Shown here: positions 25,926-35,674 of the stretch, piece by piece
Layout of the letters: each line of letters begins with the position of its first letter
Position numbering within the stretch: position 1 is the stretch's first letter
The notes under the pieces: generated by a model
The model's input: the letters and a program-made list of their open reading frames with translations, nothing else
What the model was told of the DNA's origin: nothing
Databases searched by the model: none
Assembly (NCBI RefSeq): GCF_021155765.1
Contig: NC_060107.1
Span: 10,836,501-10,900,500, forward strand
Origin: Diprion similis
Taxonomy: Eukaryota > Arthropoda > Insecta > Hymenoptera > Diprionidae
Reading direction: 5' to 3'
DNA length: 64,000 nt
Program-made: the position numbers and the translations under genes

Positions 25926-26460
25926 GTGAGTACAGTCCAAATTTGTTATGGATTTTTAGAATTATTGCAAACGTGTGAGATCAGACTCGATTGCACGAAG
26001 TTCACCGTTCGTCAAAGGTTATCGGAATATCATGTCAGCTTATCACCGAGTGATTAAAAAATTTTTCCCGCTACTATTGGATTAGAAATGAAATTAGTGA
26101 AAAAAGCAAATCATATTCAAAGAAACGTAAATTTTCAAGGAATTCACTAAACGTTATAACTTATATAAATATATATTTTAAATATAATTATAATCGTACT
26201 GTAAAATTGTTAAAGAAATTCAGATCTAGCTTGAAAAATAAAATTGGCTATTAAATTTGTGAAATATTGCATAATTGTAAGGTTAATTTTAACGACGATG
26301 AGAATAATCGAGAATGTACGTGATTGGTGAAAGTTATTGTGTTTCGTAACTGCGAAATAAATTCAGTCGAATGAAAGCTGATAGCAAGCATGTCAGTGTT
26401 ATGCGTTTATTACGGATACTCGTCTGAAAAAATATCTGTATGAAAAATGTGTGAGCAAAT

Positions 26461-26900
26461 ATGAGTCATTCTATGTCAACTCACACACTTTTAGGGTAAT
26501 ATTAGCATTATTAATTTTCTAATCTCACAAAAGCATGTGAATGAAAGTCCTCTAATTTTTTTAGAATTTTGATTTCCGTATTCTTGGAGTTATACGGGGT
26601 CGAATATTGGAAAAGAGGGCGAAAATTTTAGGTTCTACCTTAAATTGGATGATGAACGAGCTGATAATTATTTCAAAATTTTTTGTTGCATATATCGTTG
26701 TGAAAAATCCATTCGAATATTTAAAAAAATGAACCATTTTACCCCTTTTTAGAAATTTTCGAACTCGTGTAACTACGAAAATGCTGATAACATAATTTGA
26801 AAAAAAGTCAATGAAATTTTATATACGAATACATAAACTTTTTTGAAATTTGAAGACCTGATCGTTTCGAGAAGGTGCGATTTCACGTGGAATGACTCAT
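26461..26900. mobile_element. MITE-like element in the 5' UTR intron of P450 gene 2
   Basis: The left end reads ATGAGTCATTCTATGTCAAC and the inverse of the right end reads ATGAGTCATTCCACGTGAAA. The terminal inverted repeat runs about 27 bp with a few mismatches. There is no coding frame inside. Flanks are AT/TA, so the target duplication is ambiguous. Genes 3 and 4 have shorter first introns without it. Confidence 0.6.
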
Positions 26901-27320
26901 ATATTTTTTTCGTACAAATAATATAATTCTTATACATCAGATGAATGAAGAATACTTGCTACATATATGTTTCATGTACTTTTAAACGAATGCGACATAT
27001 ATTAGCACAGAATTCCTGGCTGTATGATCTTAAAAATAAAAAGATGATGAAATAATCAAATTAATGTGCAAAATATTTTTATCGTATTTGATTGTCACAA
27101 GGACGAAAAATATATATTGTATACATGAATTTTACCTTGTTCAAGTGTATGAGCTTTACCGGAAGTTTCATTTTCAGGGTAACGTAAACGAAAGCAAATC
27201 GGCTAATTTGTAGCCTGTGTTTCTGAAGTCCAAACTCATTGATCTTGATGTAGCAGTTTCAGATAAAACCGATAAACAGTGGATCCCTCATTTTATTTTG
27301 TGCCAGCAGATGCAGGAAAC

Positions 27321-29615
27321 ATGGCGGCTTACTCAAAATACTTCCTGGTGGAATTCATTGGGGCAGTGTTTGCCCTGATCTGTGCTGCTTACATTTACCT
27401 GAAATACGTGACCTACAAGTACTGGAGTTGGAAGAACATCGATTTCGTCAAACCCGTTGTTCCCTTTGGCAGCTTATGGCCGGTGCTTTCGGTTAGCACT
27501 TCAATTGGTAAGGCAAACCGGAGCCGGAACTTGATTCGTGATTCATTTTACAGGTATAACTTCCAAGTGTTTCTTGTGTTTTAGGTGAACTGTTTCGAGA
27601 CGTATATTCGAAGTTCAAGAAAAGTCGAGTCGTTGGGGTTTACATGTTTCACAAGCCTGGACTTGTGGTCAACAATCCTGATCTCATACGTTTTATTCTG
27701 ACAAAACAGTTCATGCATTTCCACGACCGTGGCGTGTATTGCAATGAGAATGAAGATCCGTTGTCTGGTCACCTATTCACGATTCCCGGCGCCAAGTGGA
27801 AGTTTCTGAGAACCAAGTTCTCTCCGACGTTTACTTCGAGCAAGATGAAGCAGATGTTCTTCACGGTTCAGGAATGCTCCGAGAAGATGGTGGAATTCGT
27901 TGGTCCTCAAGCTCAGAATCGTGAAGTGATCGACGTGAAGGACCTCGTGGCAAGGTCGGCTGATTTTTTGTTTACTCTGATTCTCCTACTCGCGAGAAGA
28001 GCATCTCGCAATGGCTACTGGTACTGATGATCATTCTTGATTTCCAGATTCTTTACTGACGCAATCGCATCCATTGCCTTTGGGATTCAGTGCAATAGCA
28101 TCGAGAATCCGAATGCAGAGTTCCGGAGCTACGGTCGGAAGGTTTTGAAGCCAAGACCATTGATGAACGTGATTATGATCTTAGCTCCCTCCTGGCTGAA
28201 ATTGCTCAGAATCGTCAGTGTTGATGCCGATGTGGAAAAATTCTTCGTCAGTACGTTTATCGAGACAGTTGAATACAGAGCAGCCAACAACGTGGTTCGA
28301 AAAGATTTCCTGGACTTGATAATTCAGCTGATGAACAAGGGTTACATAGAGAATGACGATAAGAAATGGACTCGACCATCAGGTGACGCGATGATTTACT
28401 TGTTGTAACGAAAATAATCTCAGTGATTCAATATTTATTGACTATTGCAGAGTTTGATAGTCAGAAAATCACCTTACTCGAAGGAGCCGCACAGGCTTTC
28501 GCATTCTGGTTAGCCGGCTTCGAGACGTCATCCTCAACCGTCACCAATTGTCTGTACGAGTTGGCACTACATCAGGATATCCAGGACAAAGTAGCTGAGG
28601 AGGCGAACAGAGTGCTGGCTAAATTCGGGGGAATGTCCTACAATGGAATCAAGGAGATGCACTATCTCCAGAAAGTCGTATCAGGTTAGTTTGACGAAAC
28701 AGAGATTTCTTTGTATCTTTTCAACTGTGTCACTGGATACTTGCTTCAGTTTTTCATAATTGTTCAAAGAAACCTTGCGGAAATATCCAGCTGCTACGAT
28801 TCTGAACAGAGAATGCACAGCGGAAATCAATCTGCCCGAAACTGGCCTCCATGTTGAGAAGGGCATTGCGATAATCATCCCTGTTTACGGAATCCACCAC
28901 GATCCCGAAATATATCCAAACCCAGAAATATTCGATCCTGAACGTTTCACCGAGGAGAACATCGCCAGCAGACATCCGTACACTTATCTGCCATTCGGCG
29001 AAGGGCCGAGGAACTGCATAGGTACAAGTATTCGCTTTAAACCACGGAACCATAAGAAAATGTCAGGTTCTCGAAAATTCACTGCAACGTGAAAATTTGA
29101 TCCTTTATGAGTGAGTAGCTAATGGTCAAATAGTCTGTAACGTAACCTCAAAAATTTTGACAGTTGTCGGTTGGAATTTTTACGAATGAAAGTGATCGCA
29201 ATCTGCCCATTCTATCTTTAAAAACAGTTCCAACGGTCAAAAGCACAACTGCTACCGATGGCTGTCGAAATTTTTCCGTTTATGTACATCGCGACGAGCT
29301 ATTATCTGAAGTTGTGACGGTTGGTCAACCTGACGAAACAAAAAAGTGCTCTTGCTCTAGAATCTTAGCGCATGCGTGCTAGATCATTCGATCGTTAGCT
29401 ACTCACTCTGTATAACCGGATTAACATACCTGGTTTTTGTTTTTGTTACAGGAATGGGCTTCGGGTTAGTGCAGACGAAGGTCGCGCTGGTCAGCCTAGT
29501 ATCGAAATATCGTTTAACGTTGGATTTGGATCCTGAGGTACCGATGACAGTTGAAAAAGACAACGTCGGAGTCGCGTGGACGGACGGAATGCCCCTTAGA
29601 ATCCAACACCGTTAA
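27321..29615 (+). CDS. CYP6: Cytochrome P450, CYP6-type (gene 2 of 4), 513 residues
   Basis: Coding exons: 27321-27507, 27585-27954, 28048-28382, 28451-28684, 28770-29021 and 29452-29615 (TAA). The ATG at 27321 is used because it aligns with the other copies and lies just after the UTR acceptor; an in-frame ATG at 27279 is intronic. The anchor region is hydrophobic (VEFIGAVFALICAAYIYLKY). WKFLR 134-138, AGFETS 319-324, ETLR 376-379, PERF 432-435 and FGEGPRNCIG 451-460 (Cys458) are intact. The acceptor before exon 5 is AAAG rather than CAG, which is weak but usable. The last intron is 430 bp against 73 bp in the sister copies, because of an inserted element. The C-terminus (DLDPEVPM) is closest to gene 1, while its last two introns differ from all three sisters. 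Confidence 0.94.
29109..29408. mobile_element. MITE-like insertion in the last intron of P450 gene 2
   Basis: A perfect 14-bp inverted repeat, GAGTGAGTAGCTAA (29109-29122) and TTAGCTACTCACTC (29395-29408), bounds 300 bp with no coding capacity. The intron is 430 bp here but 73 bp in genes 1, 3 and 4. Flanking bases are TA-rich (TTTAT on the left, TGTATA on the right), which would suit a TA-targeting family. Confidence 0.65.
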
Positions 29616-29714
29616 TCGAGAATCGTCGAAATGTCTGCACTCATTAACGCATTAGCATAATTTCCTAACAATCATTATATTTCTGTCGTTAGCATTGACT
29701 ATCACTGAAAACGA

Positions 29715-29720
29715 AATAAA
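29715..29720 (+). terminator. Polyadenylation signal AATAAA, P450 gene 2
   Basis: AATAAA about 100 bases after the TAA, in the same relative place as in gene 1. Confidence 0.6.
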
Positions 29721-30720
29721 ACGATGAAAAAATCTCAAGAGATATGAAAATTTATATGCCATGCTTAGAAAGTTTGCATGGAATTATTTGTGGTCTCTAA
29801 AAACTTGATTGTATTCCTCAATGTGAGATTACAAAAAAATATCTAAGCATTTTATCTATAGAAAAATGTATGGTTAACACAATAATCAATTATACATAAT
29901 CCTAAAACAAACCTCGAATACTTCGCTCCTCAATAAACCAGAGAAAGTATTTGATACGACTTTACGCACGTCATGCCGGCTAATCACTCCATCCAAACGA
30001 CAAACACGCGTATCTGGATGTAAACAAGAAGCAATGTATAGTAGATGAAATCATCGTGACTCGACAAACTTCCCAGTACATTTGTTGTATCATTTGCATC
30101 ATTATCTTCCGACTTCGTAATTGACAAGAATGCATTGGCCAGAGTTAAAAGTTTAGGAAAGAGAAATAACCGAGCCAAAATCTCCCACGGCAACGTTTTT
30201 TGCATCGATGATTTGAAATGCAAATCGATCAACGTACCTATTATTGAATAAAAATCAATTCTAGCAAGTTTCACTAGCTCAAGCTGAAAGAAATCATTAG
30301 GATCAGATCAAAAACACTGGTATTCAAGATATGGTCGACTTATCTCGGAGTTAATCTTAATATATTGCTGTGTTTTCGATAAGAAATAAGATGACCCTAC
30401 AATCATGATAGATAGGATACATCAGGTATGTAATTTAGTTAATAAAATGTCTGGGATAAACAAGACGAGTAGATCGAAGGTTGCAGTGAAATTTGGATGA
30501 TTATGATTATTAATGAATTTTACAATTATTCTTAAATCTATGCAACAAAAATAAAAATTCTTGAAATTTAACAAATTCTTATGTTGGAATACGAATGTAC
30601 AAATTGACTGATCTAGGCGTCACAGAAGTGATCTACAAAGGCTGCTAATGTGCTTTATCAAATAATTATTGAAGAGATTGTGTAAATAATCTCGAGCACA
30701 GTCGAAGTCGATAAGACGTT
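29721..30720. other. Spacer between P450 genes 2 and 3
   Basis: No gene. A block around 30390-30500 (ATGATAGATAGGATA and following) matches one at 25560-25650 upstream of gene 2, so the duplicated unit includes upstream sequence as well as the gene. Confidence 0.6.
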
Positions 30721-30773
30721 GTTCGATAGTGGCAACAGCCACAATTCTTCAGTTCATTTTCGCCTCATTTCGG
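30721..30773 (+). promoter_or_regulatory. Putative promoter and untranslated first exon of P450 gene 3
   Basis: TCAGTTC initiator with A at 30751 and donor GTGAGT at 30774 align with gene 2. The TATA position holds CGATAGTG, so the TATA-like box is degraded. The acceptor is at 31916, leaving a 1,143-bp UTR intron. Confidence 0.55.
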
Positions 30774-31319
30774 GTGAGTACAGTTCCGACTCATTGCAGA
30801 TTATTTAAGAATATTGTTAAAGCGTGAGCTTAGATTTGACTGCGCGAAGTTTGCCGTTCGCCAAAAGTTGTCGGAATATCGTTTCTACCGGTAATCGAAG
30901 AATTCAGATGTTTCCCGCAGATTCGTAGTTTGAAAATAATAATAGTTACGGAAAAAAAAACATTTTCTGTCGACATGAATTTTCTCAAACTTCCAGATGC
31001 ACTTTTGCACCGAAATTGTTCAAGGAATTTGGTTCTGGCCGTGGAAAATAAATCCGAGACTAAATTTGTACAAAATGACAAAATTATAAAGAATATTTTT
31101 ATAGTAATAAGAACAATCAAATACTTGCTATTTTCGTGAGAGTTTTCATGTTTCCATGGTTGCGAAAGTAAAATCGAGGTAGATGTAAGTGGACGATAGG
31201 CATATCAGTGTTATCGCTATATTACGGATACTGAATATCAGTTTATATAATTGCTTCAACTTGATTACATTAAAAAGGGTGTTTATCTTGAATTTTTATT
31301 GTCATTGACCTCGGATTGA

Positions 31320-31720
31320 TTTTAATAAAGTGGTGAGTCATTGACCTTAGAAATTTGAAATTTCAGATCGACTACGCTGGAATTAGAATGTGTAGAATAG
31401 CTAGAGATTTTTAAAAACGAGATCATACGAGTTCTTGCATTGCTGTTTTTGAATCTGTAGTCAAAATTCCAAAACTCAACATTGCAAATTAAATAAATCT
31501 GATTATCAGAATAAAAAGAGACTCCGAAAAAGAAGACCAAAATGTAGTTTTTGGGGTTTTTTCCATCACTTGGGACGATTCCGACGTAAAAACTCCGCAA
31601 TATAGAACATCAGATTCAATGCGGTGATAAACTCACAATTCACAAAAAATGAGTCAAAAGGCCTGGATTCGGTTTCGCGAATGTTTTTCGGATTGTTTTT
31701 TGCATGAATTCAAAGTAAGA
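31320..31720. repeat. Possible transposon relic in the UTR intron of P450 gene 3
   Basis: The stretch carries a repeated GTCATTGACCT word at its start and has no counterpart in the first introns of the sister genes. I see no inverted ends or coding frame, so this is only a suspicion. Confidence 0.25.
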
Positions 31721-31927
31721 GTTTCGAAATCATCCAGGTATTCAGGTGCATGAGATTTACTAGAACTTCTATTTTGAGTGTAAGGACAATGTAAAAAAAT
31801 TAGCTACTTTTAAATCGTAGCCTGTGATACTGATGTCTGAACTTCTTGACTTTCTCGTTGCTATTCTAGACAATGCCGACAAGCAGTAGAAGCCTTGTTT
31901 TATTTTTTGCCAGCAGATGCAGGAAAC

Positions 31928-33884
31928 ATGGCGTCTTTCTCGAACTACTTTGTGGTAGAATTTATAGGTGCAGTATTTGCCCTGATCTGTGCCGCTTACA
32001 TCTATCTGAAGTACGTGGCCTACAAGTACTGGAGTTGGAAGAACATCGATTCTGTTAAGCCCGTTGTTCCCTTTGGAAACTTATGGCCGGTGATTTCAGT
32101 CAGCACTTCAATTGGTAAGGCAAACCGAGGCTAAATTTTTAACCGTGAATCCATTTAACAAGTTCATCTTCTTGTGTTCCAGGTGAACTGTTTCGAGACA
32201 TATACTTGGAGTTCAGAAAGAGTCCGGTCGTTGGAGTTTACATGTTTCACAAGCCTACACTTGTGGTCAATGATCCTGATCTCATACGTTTTATCCTGAC
32301 AAAACAGTTCGCGAATTTTCACGACCGTGGCGTGTATTGCGATGAAAAGGTTGATCCGTTGTCTGGTCATCTTTTTTCAATTCCCGGTGCCAAGTGGAAG
32401 TTCTTGAGGACCAAGTTCTCTCCGACGTTCACTTCGAGTAAGATGAAGCAGATGTTTTTCACGATTCAGGAATGCTCCGAAACGATGGTGGGATTCGTCA
32501 GTCCTCGAGCTAAGAATCGTGAATTGATCGAGGTGAAGGACCTCGTGGCAAGGTTGGTCGATTTTTCATTTGCTTTATTTATACATTCGTGGAAAGTATT
32601 TTGCAATTGCGACTGGTACTGATGGCGATCCCTGATTTTTCGCTTTCAGATTCTCCACCGACGTAATTGCGTCAGCTGCTTTTGGAATCCAGTGCAACAG
32701 CATAGAAAATCCGAATGCAGACTTTCGGAGCTTTGGTCGAAAGGTTTTTAGGCCAAAGCCATGGATGAATCTTGTCGGGCTTCTCGCTCCATCCTGGCTT
32801 AAACTGTTTAGAATAAGCAGTGTTGATGCCGATGTGGAAAAATTCTTTCTCAGTGCTTTTATGGAGGCAGTAAAGTACAGAACAGATAACAACGTTGCGA
32901 GGAAAGATTTCCTAGACTTGATCATCCAGCTGATGAATAAGGGTTACATAGAAAACGACGATAAGAAATTGTCTCAACTATCAGGTGAAGTAATAGCATC
33001 CACCGGTATTTGATGGTATTACTTGTGGTAAAAAATTTTGGTATGTCGTTGGATTAATACTTACTGACTCTTGCAGAGTTTGATAGTCAAAAAGTCACCG
33101 CACTTGAAGGAGCTGCGCAGGCCTTCGTATTCTGGTTAGCTGGATTCGAGACATCATCTTCAACCGTCACTAATTGCCTGTACGAGTTAGCGCTGCACCA
33201 GGATATCCAGGACAAAGTGGCCGAGGAGGCGAACAGAGTACTTGGAGAATTCGGGGGAATGTCTTACAACGGAGTCAAGGAGATGCGCTATCTTTACAAA
33301 GTCGTATCAGGTTGGTTTCCAGGAGTGAAGATTTCTCCGTGTCTTCTCAAGCGCGTCATCGGACGCTGACTTCAGTTCTCCGTCATTGTCCACAGAAACT
33401 TTGAGAAAGTATCCAGCTGTCCCGATTCTGAACAGAGAATGCACAACGGAAACGGATCTCCCCGAAACTGGACTCCACGTTGAAAAAGGCACCGCGATAA
33501 TCATCCCCGTTTACGGAATCCACAACGATCCCGAAATATATCCAGACCCGGAAAAATTCGACCCCGAACGTTTCACCGAGGAGAACATCGCCAGCAGACA
33601 TCCGTACGCTTATCTGCCATTCGGAGAAGGGCCGAGGAACTGCATCGGTAGGTTTAAATCGTATCAAGAGTTACGAGCCTTGGTAAAACTGATATTTTGT
33701 TCTTGTTTTCGTCGTTGCAGGCATGAGATTTGGATTAGTACAAACGCAGGTCGCCCTCGCTAGTTTGCTTTCGAAATACCGTTTCACGCCAGGACCAGAC
33801 GTCAAAGTTCCGATGGTAATGGACAGAGGCAATGTGGGAATTGCACCGGCAGGTGGAATGACGTTACGTGTGGAACTGCGATGA
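31928..33884 (+). CDS. CYP6: Cytochrome P450, CYP6-type (gene 3 of 4), 513 residues
   Basis: Coding exons: 31928-32114, 32183-32552, 32650-32984, 33077-33310, 33396-33647 and 33721-33884 (TGA). Anchor, hinge KPVVPFG, WKFLR 134-138, AGFETS 319-324, ETLR 376-379, PERF 432-435 and FGEGPRNCIG 451-460 with Cys458 are all present. It is the most diverged copy in the middle of the protein (KPWMNLVGLLAPSWLKLFRI, and EAVKYRTDNNVARKD where the others have ETVEYRAANNVVRKD), a region that overlaps substrate recognition sites in P450s. In contrast, its last two introns and exon 5 are nearly identical to those of genes 1 and 4. No disablement is seen, so a changed substrate range is a reasonable inference. 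Confidence 0.95.
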
Positions 33885-33919
33885 TGTAATTTTACAGTGT
33901 AGTATTTCTTGTGATGGAA

Positions 33920-33925
33920 AATAAA
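33920..33925 (+). terminator. Polyadenylation signal AATAAA, P450 gene 3
   Basis: AATAAA only 36 bases after the TGA, so the 3' UTR would be very short. Confidence 0.55.
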
Positions 33926-34234
33926 ATAATTTTTTTTATCTCTAAATGAACAAAGACTGATTATCGTCAATGTAATTGCCATAGTCAGCGGATTTTAACT
34001 GTGCTGTAATGTAATATTTCTTCAATGTTTTCCAAACGATTTGTGAGGATTTGATCAGCGAGCAAGATTAGCCCAAATAACAAAACGAACCGAAAATGCC
34101 AGAGTTTAATCAATTCGAACGTTTTGGTGATAAAACCATGATGTAGGGGGAAACAAAACTATAGAAATAAAAACGGCACGGGCATTGTCTGTATCCAACT
34201 TTCGATTCAGGTTGCCTGACCGATTTATCCTTGA

Positions 34235-34595
34235 GGGGGTGTCCTAGTCGATTTCGATGTTGTATATACTTCCAAGTATCGAAGTCTGCGTTTCCCATAC
34301 GCAAGAAAGGGTTTGACAGCCATATTCTACACGCAATTCTGAACGAAAACACTTTACCATATTTTCATTTGACGCAGAAATAGAAAAGCGACATGAATTC
34401 TACGAATTTTCTATTTCCATTTCATCGCATCCATGCCATTTCTGTTTTTCTGCCTCAAATTAAAATTTGTGGGAGTGTTTTTGTTCAGAATTGCGTATAA
34501 AATCGGACTGTGAAACTCTTTTCGGATTTCAGATACCATGGACTTCGATATTTGGCGACGTATACTTCAACGTCGAAATCCACCAGAGCGCCCCC
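34235..34595. mobile_element. Foldback MITE with long arms and a TTAA-like target site, upstream of P450 gene 4
   Basis: The two arms of about 150 bp are inverted copies: GGGGGTGTCCTAGTCGATTT on the left against GGGGGCGCTCTGGTGGATTT on the opposite strand at the right. Matches continue through ATCGAAGTC and CGCAATTCTGAAC. The flanks are TTGA (34231-34234) and TTAA (34596-34599), as expected for a TTAA-targeting (piggyBac-type) non-autonomous element whose left duplication has mutated. There is no coding frame. A transcript through it would form a hairpin with a loop of about 50 bases. Confidence 0.7.
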
Positions 34596-34844
34596 TTAAG
34601 TCAATACGTCTCTGTGACTTGATTTCTTGTATGGCGTATAAAAGTCTAGTTAGAAAGACATCGAAAAACAAACAAGACGGATAAAGCGTAGGTTGTGAAA
34701 TAACGACAAACGGCATAGTCATCAATTAATTCTCTAATCAATGTTACATCCAAACGAACGAAATAAAATTGATAACGAATATATCACGAAGTTACAAACT
34801 TAATAATGAGTTCAGCCGAAGGCTGTAGTGACTTGCAAAATTGC

Positions 34845-34851
34845 ATGCGTG
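34845..34851 (+). promoter_or_regulatory. XRE-core-like ATGCGTG upstream of P450 gene 4
   Basis: GCGTG core in a block that aligns with the gene 2 upstream region (TTGC..GCGTG...CGTTATC). It lies about 105 bases before the inferred start site. The T at the first consensus position is replaced by A. Confidence 0.25.
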
Positions 34852-34920
34852 ATATACGTTATCAAACGTTTACTCAAGAGATAGAACGGAATAATCTCAT
34901 GTCGCTGAGATGGGATAAGA

Positions 34921-34978
34921 CGGTCAAAAGTAGCGGCAGCAGCAACAAGTCGCCGATTCGTTTCGTCAAAAATTTCGG
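34921..34978 (+). promoter_or_regulatory. Putative promoter and untranslated first exon of P450 gene 4
   Basis: The block GTAGCGGCAGCAGCAAC...CGATTCGTTTCG aligns with genes 1-3 and ends in donor GTAAGT at 34979. The TATA position holds GTCAAAAG and the initiator CCGATTC, both degraded. The acceptor is at 35663, giving a 685-bp UTR intron. Confidence 0.5.
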
Positions 34979-35674
34979 GTAAGTGAGGTCCAGTTTTGGA
35001 ATAGATTATTAGAAATATCAGAAATTTTGATGTCGGGTTTGATACCATAAATTGCACGGCTCATCAAAAGTTATCGGAATATCGTGCCAGCTAGTTATCG
35101 AGAAACTAAAAATTTTTACTACAAATAGATTTGTAATGAAAATAACAAACAAAGTAAATCAGGTTGAGAGATATAAAATTTGAAAGAATTTTCAAGATTG
35201 GAATTTGGATTCTCGAATCGTTGAAGGAATTCAGATTGAGCTTAAAGAGTAATGTCAGTCATTAAATTTGTTCAAAGTATCATAATAATTATCAAATAAT
35301 GTCGGGGGGCAGAGGACAGAAGTGAAACTTAATTTTTATCCCCAAATTAAATTGGTTCAAATTGTACAATTCTAAATCAAATTTCTCTTTCTCACTCCAA
35401 TTAATTTTTCCGTGCTCATTTACTATTACATATAATTTGAAACAGAAAATATTTGGATCCATCACAAATTCGAGATTCGACATTGGCTAGTTGTTCAAGT
35501 GTATTAGCTTTACCGGAAGTTTCATTTTGAAGGTAACAATTACGAAACCAAATCGGCTAATTTGTAGCCTGTGTTTCTGAAGTCCAAACTCATTGATCTT
35601 GATGTTGTAGTTTTAGATAAAACCAATAAACAGTGGATCCCTCATTTTATTTTGTGCCAGCAGATGCAGGAAAC

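Noticed and set aside
27279..27320. In-frame upstream ATG that would add 14 residues to P450 gene 2 (also in gene 4 at 35633)
   Set aside because: These codons lie before the UTR acceptor (CAGCAG) and are not kept in gene 1; the later ATG aligns in all four genes.
29164..29382. 72-residue frame in the last intron of P450 gene 2
   Set aside because: It lies wholly inside the inserted element with 14-bp inverted ends and has no motif.
33383..33667. Long antisense frames opposite the heme-region exon, repeated in genes 1, 2, 3 and 4
   Set aside because: They are shadows of a conserved exon in a permissive frame; their recurrence reflects the paralogy of the sense strand.
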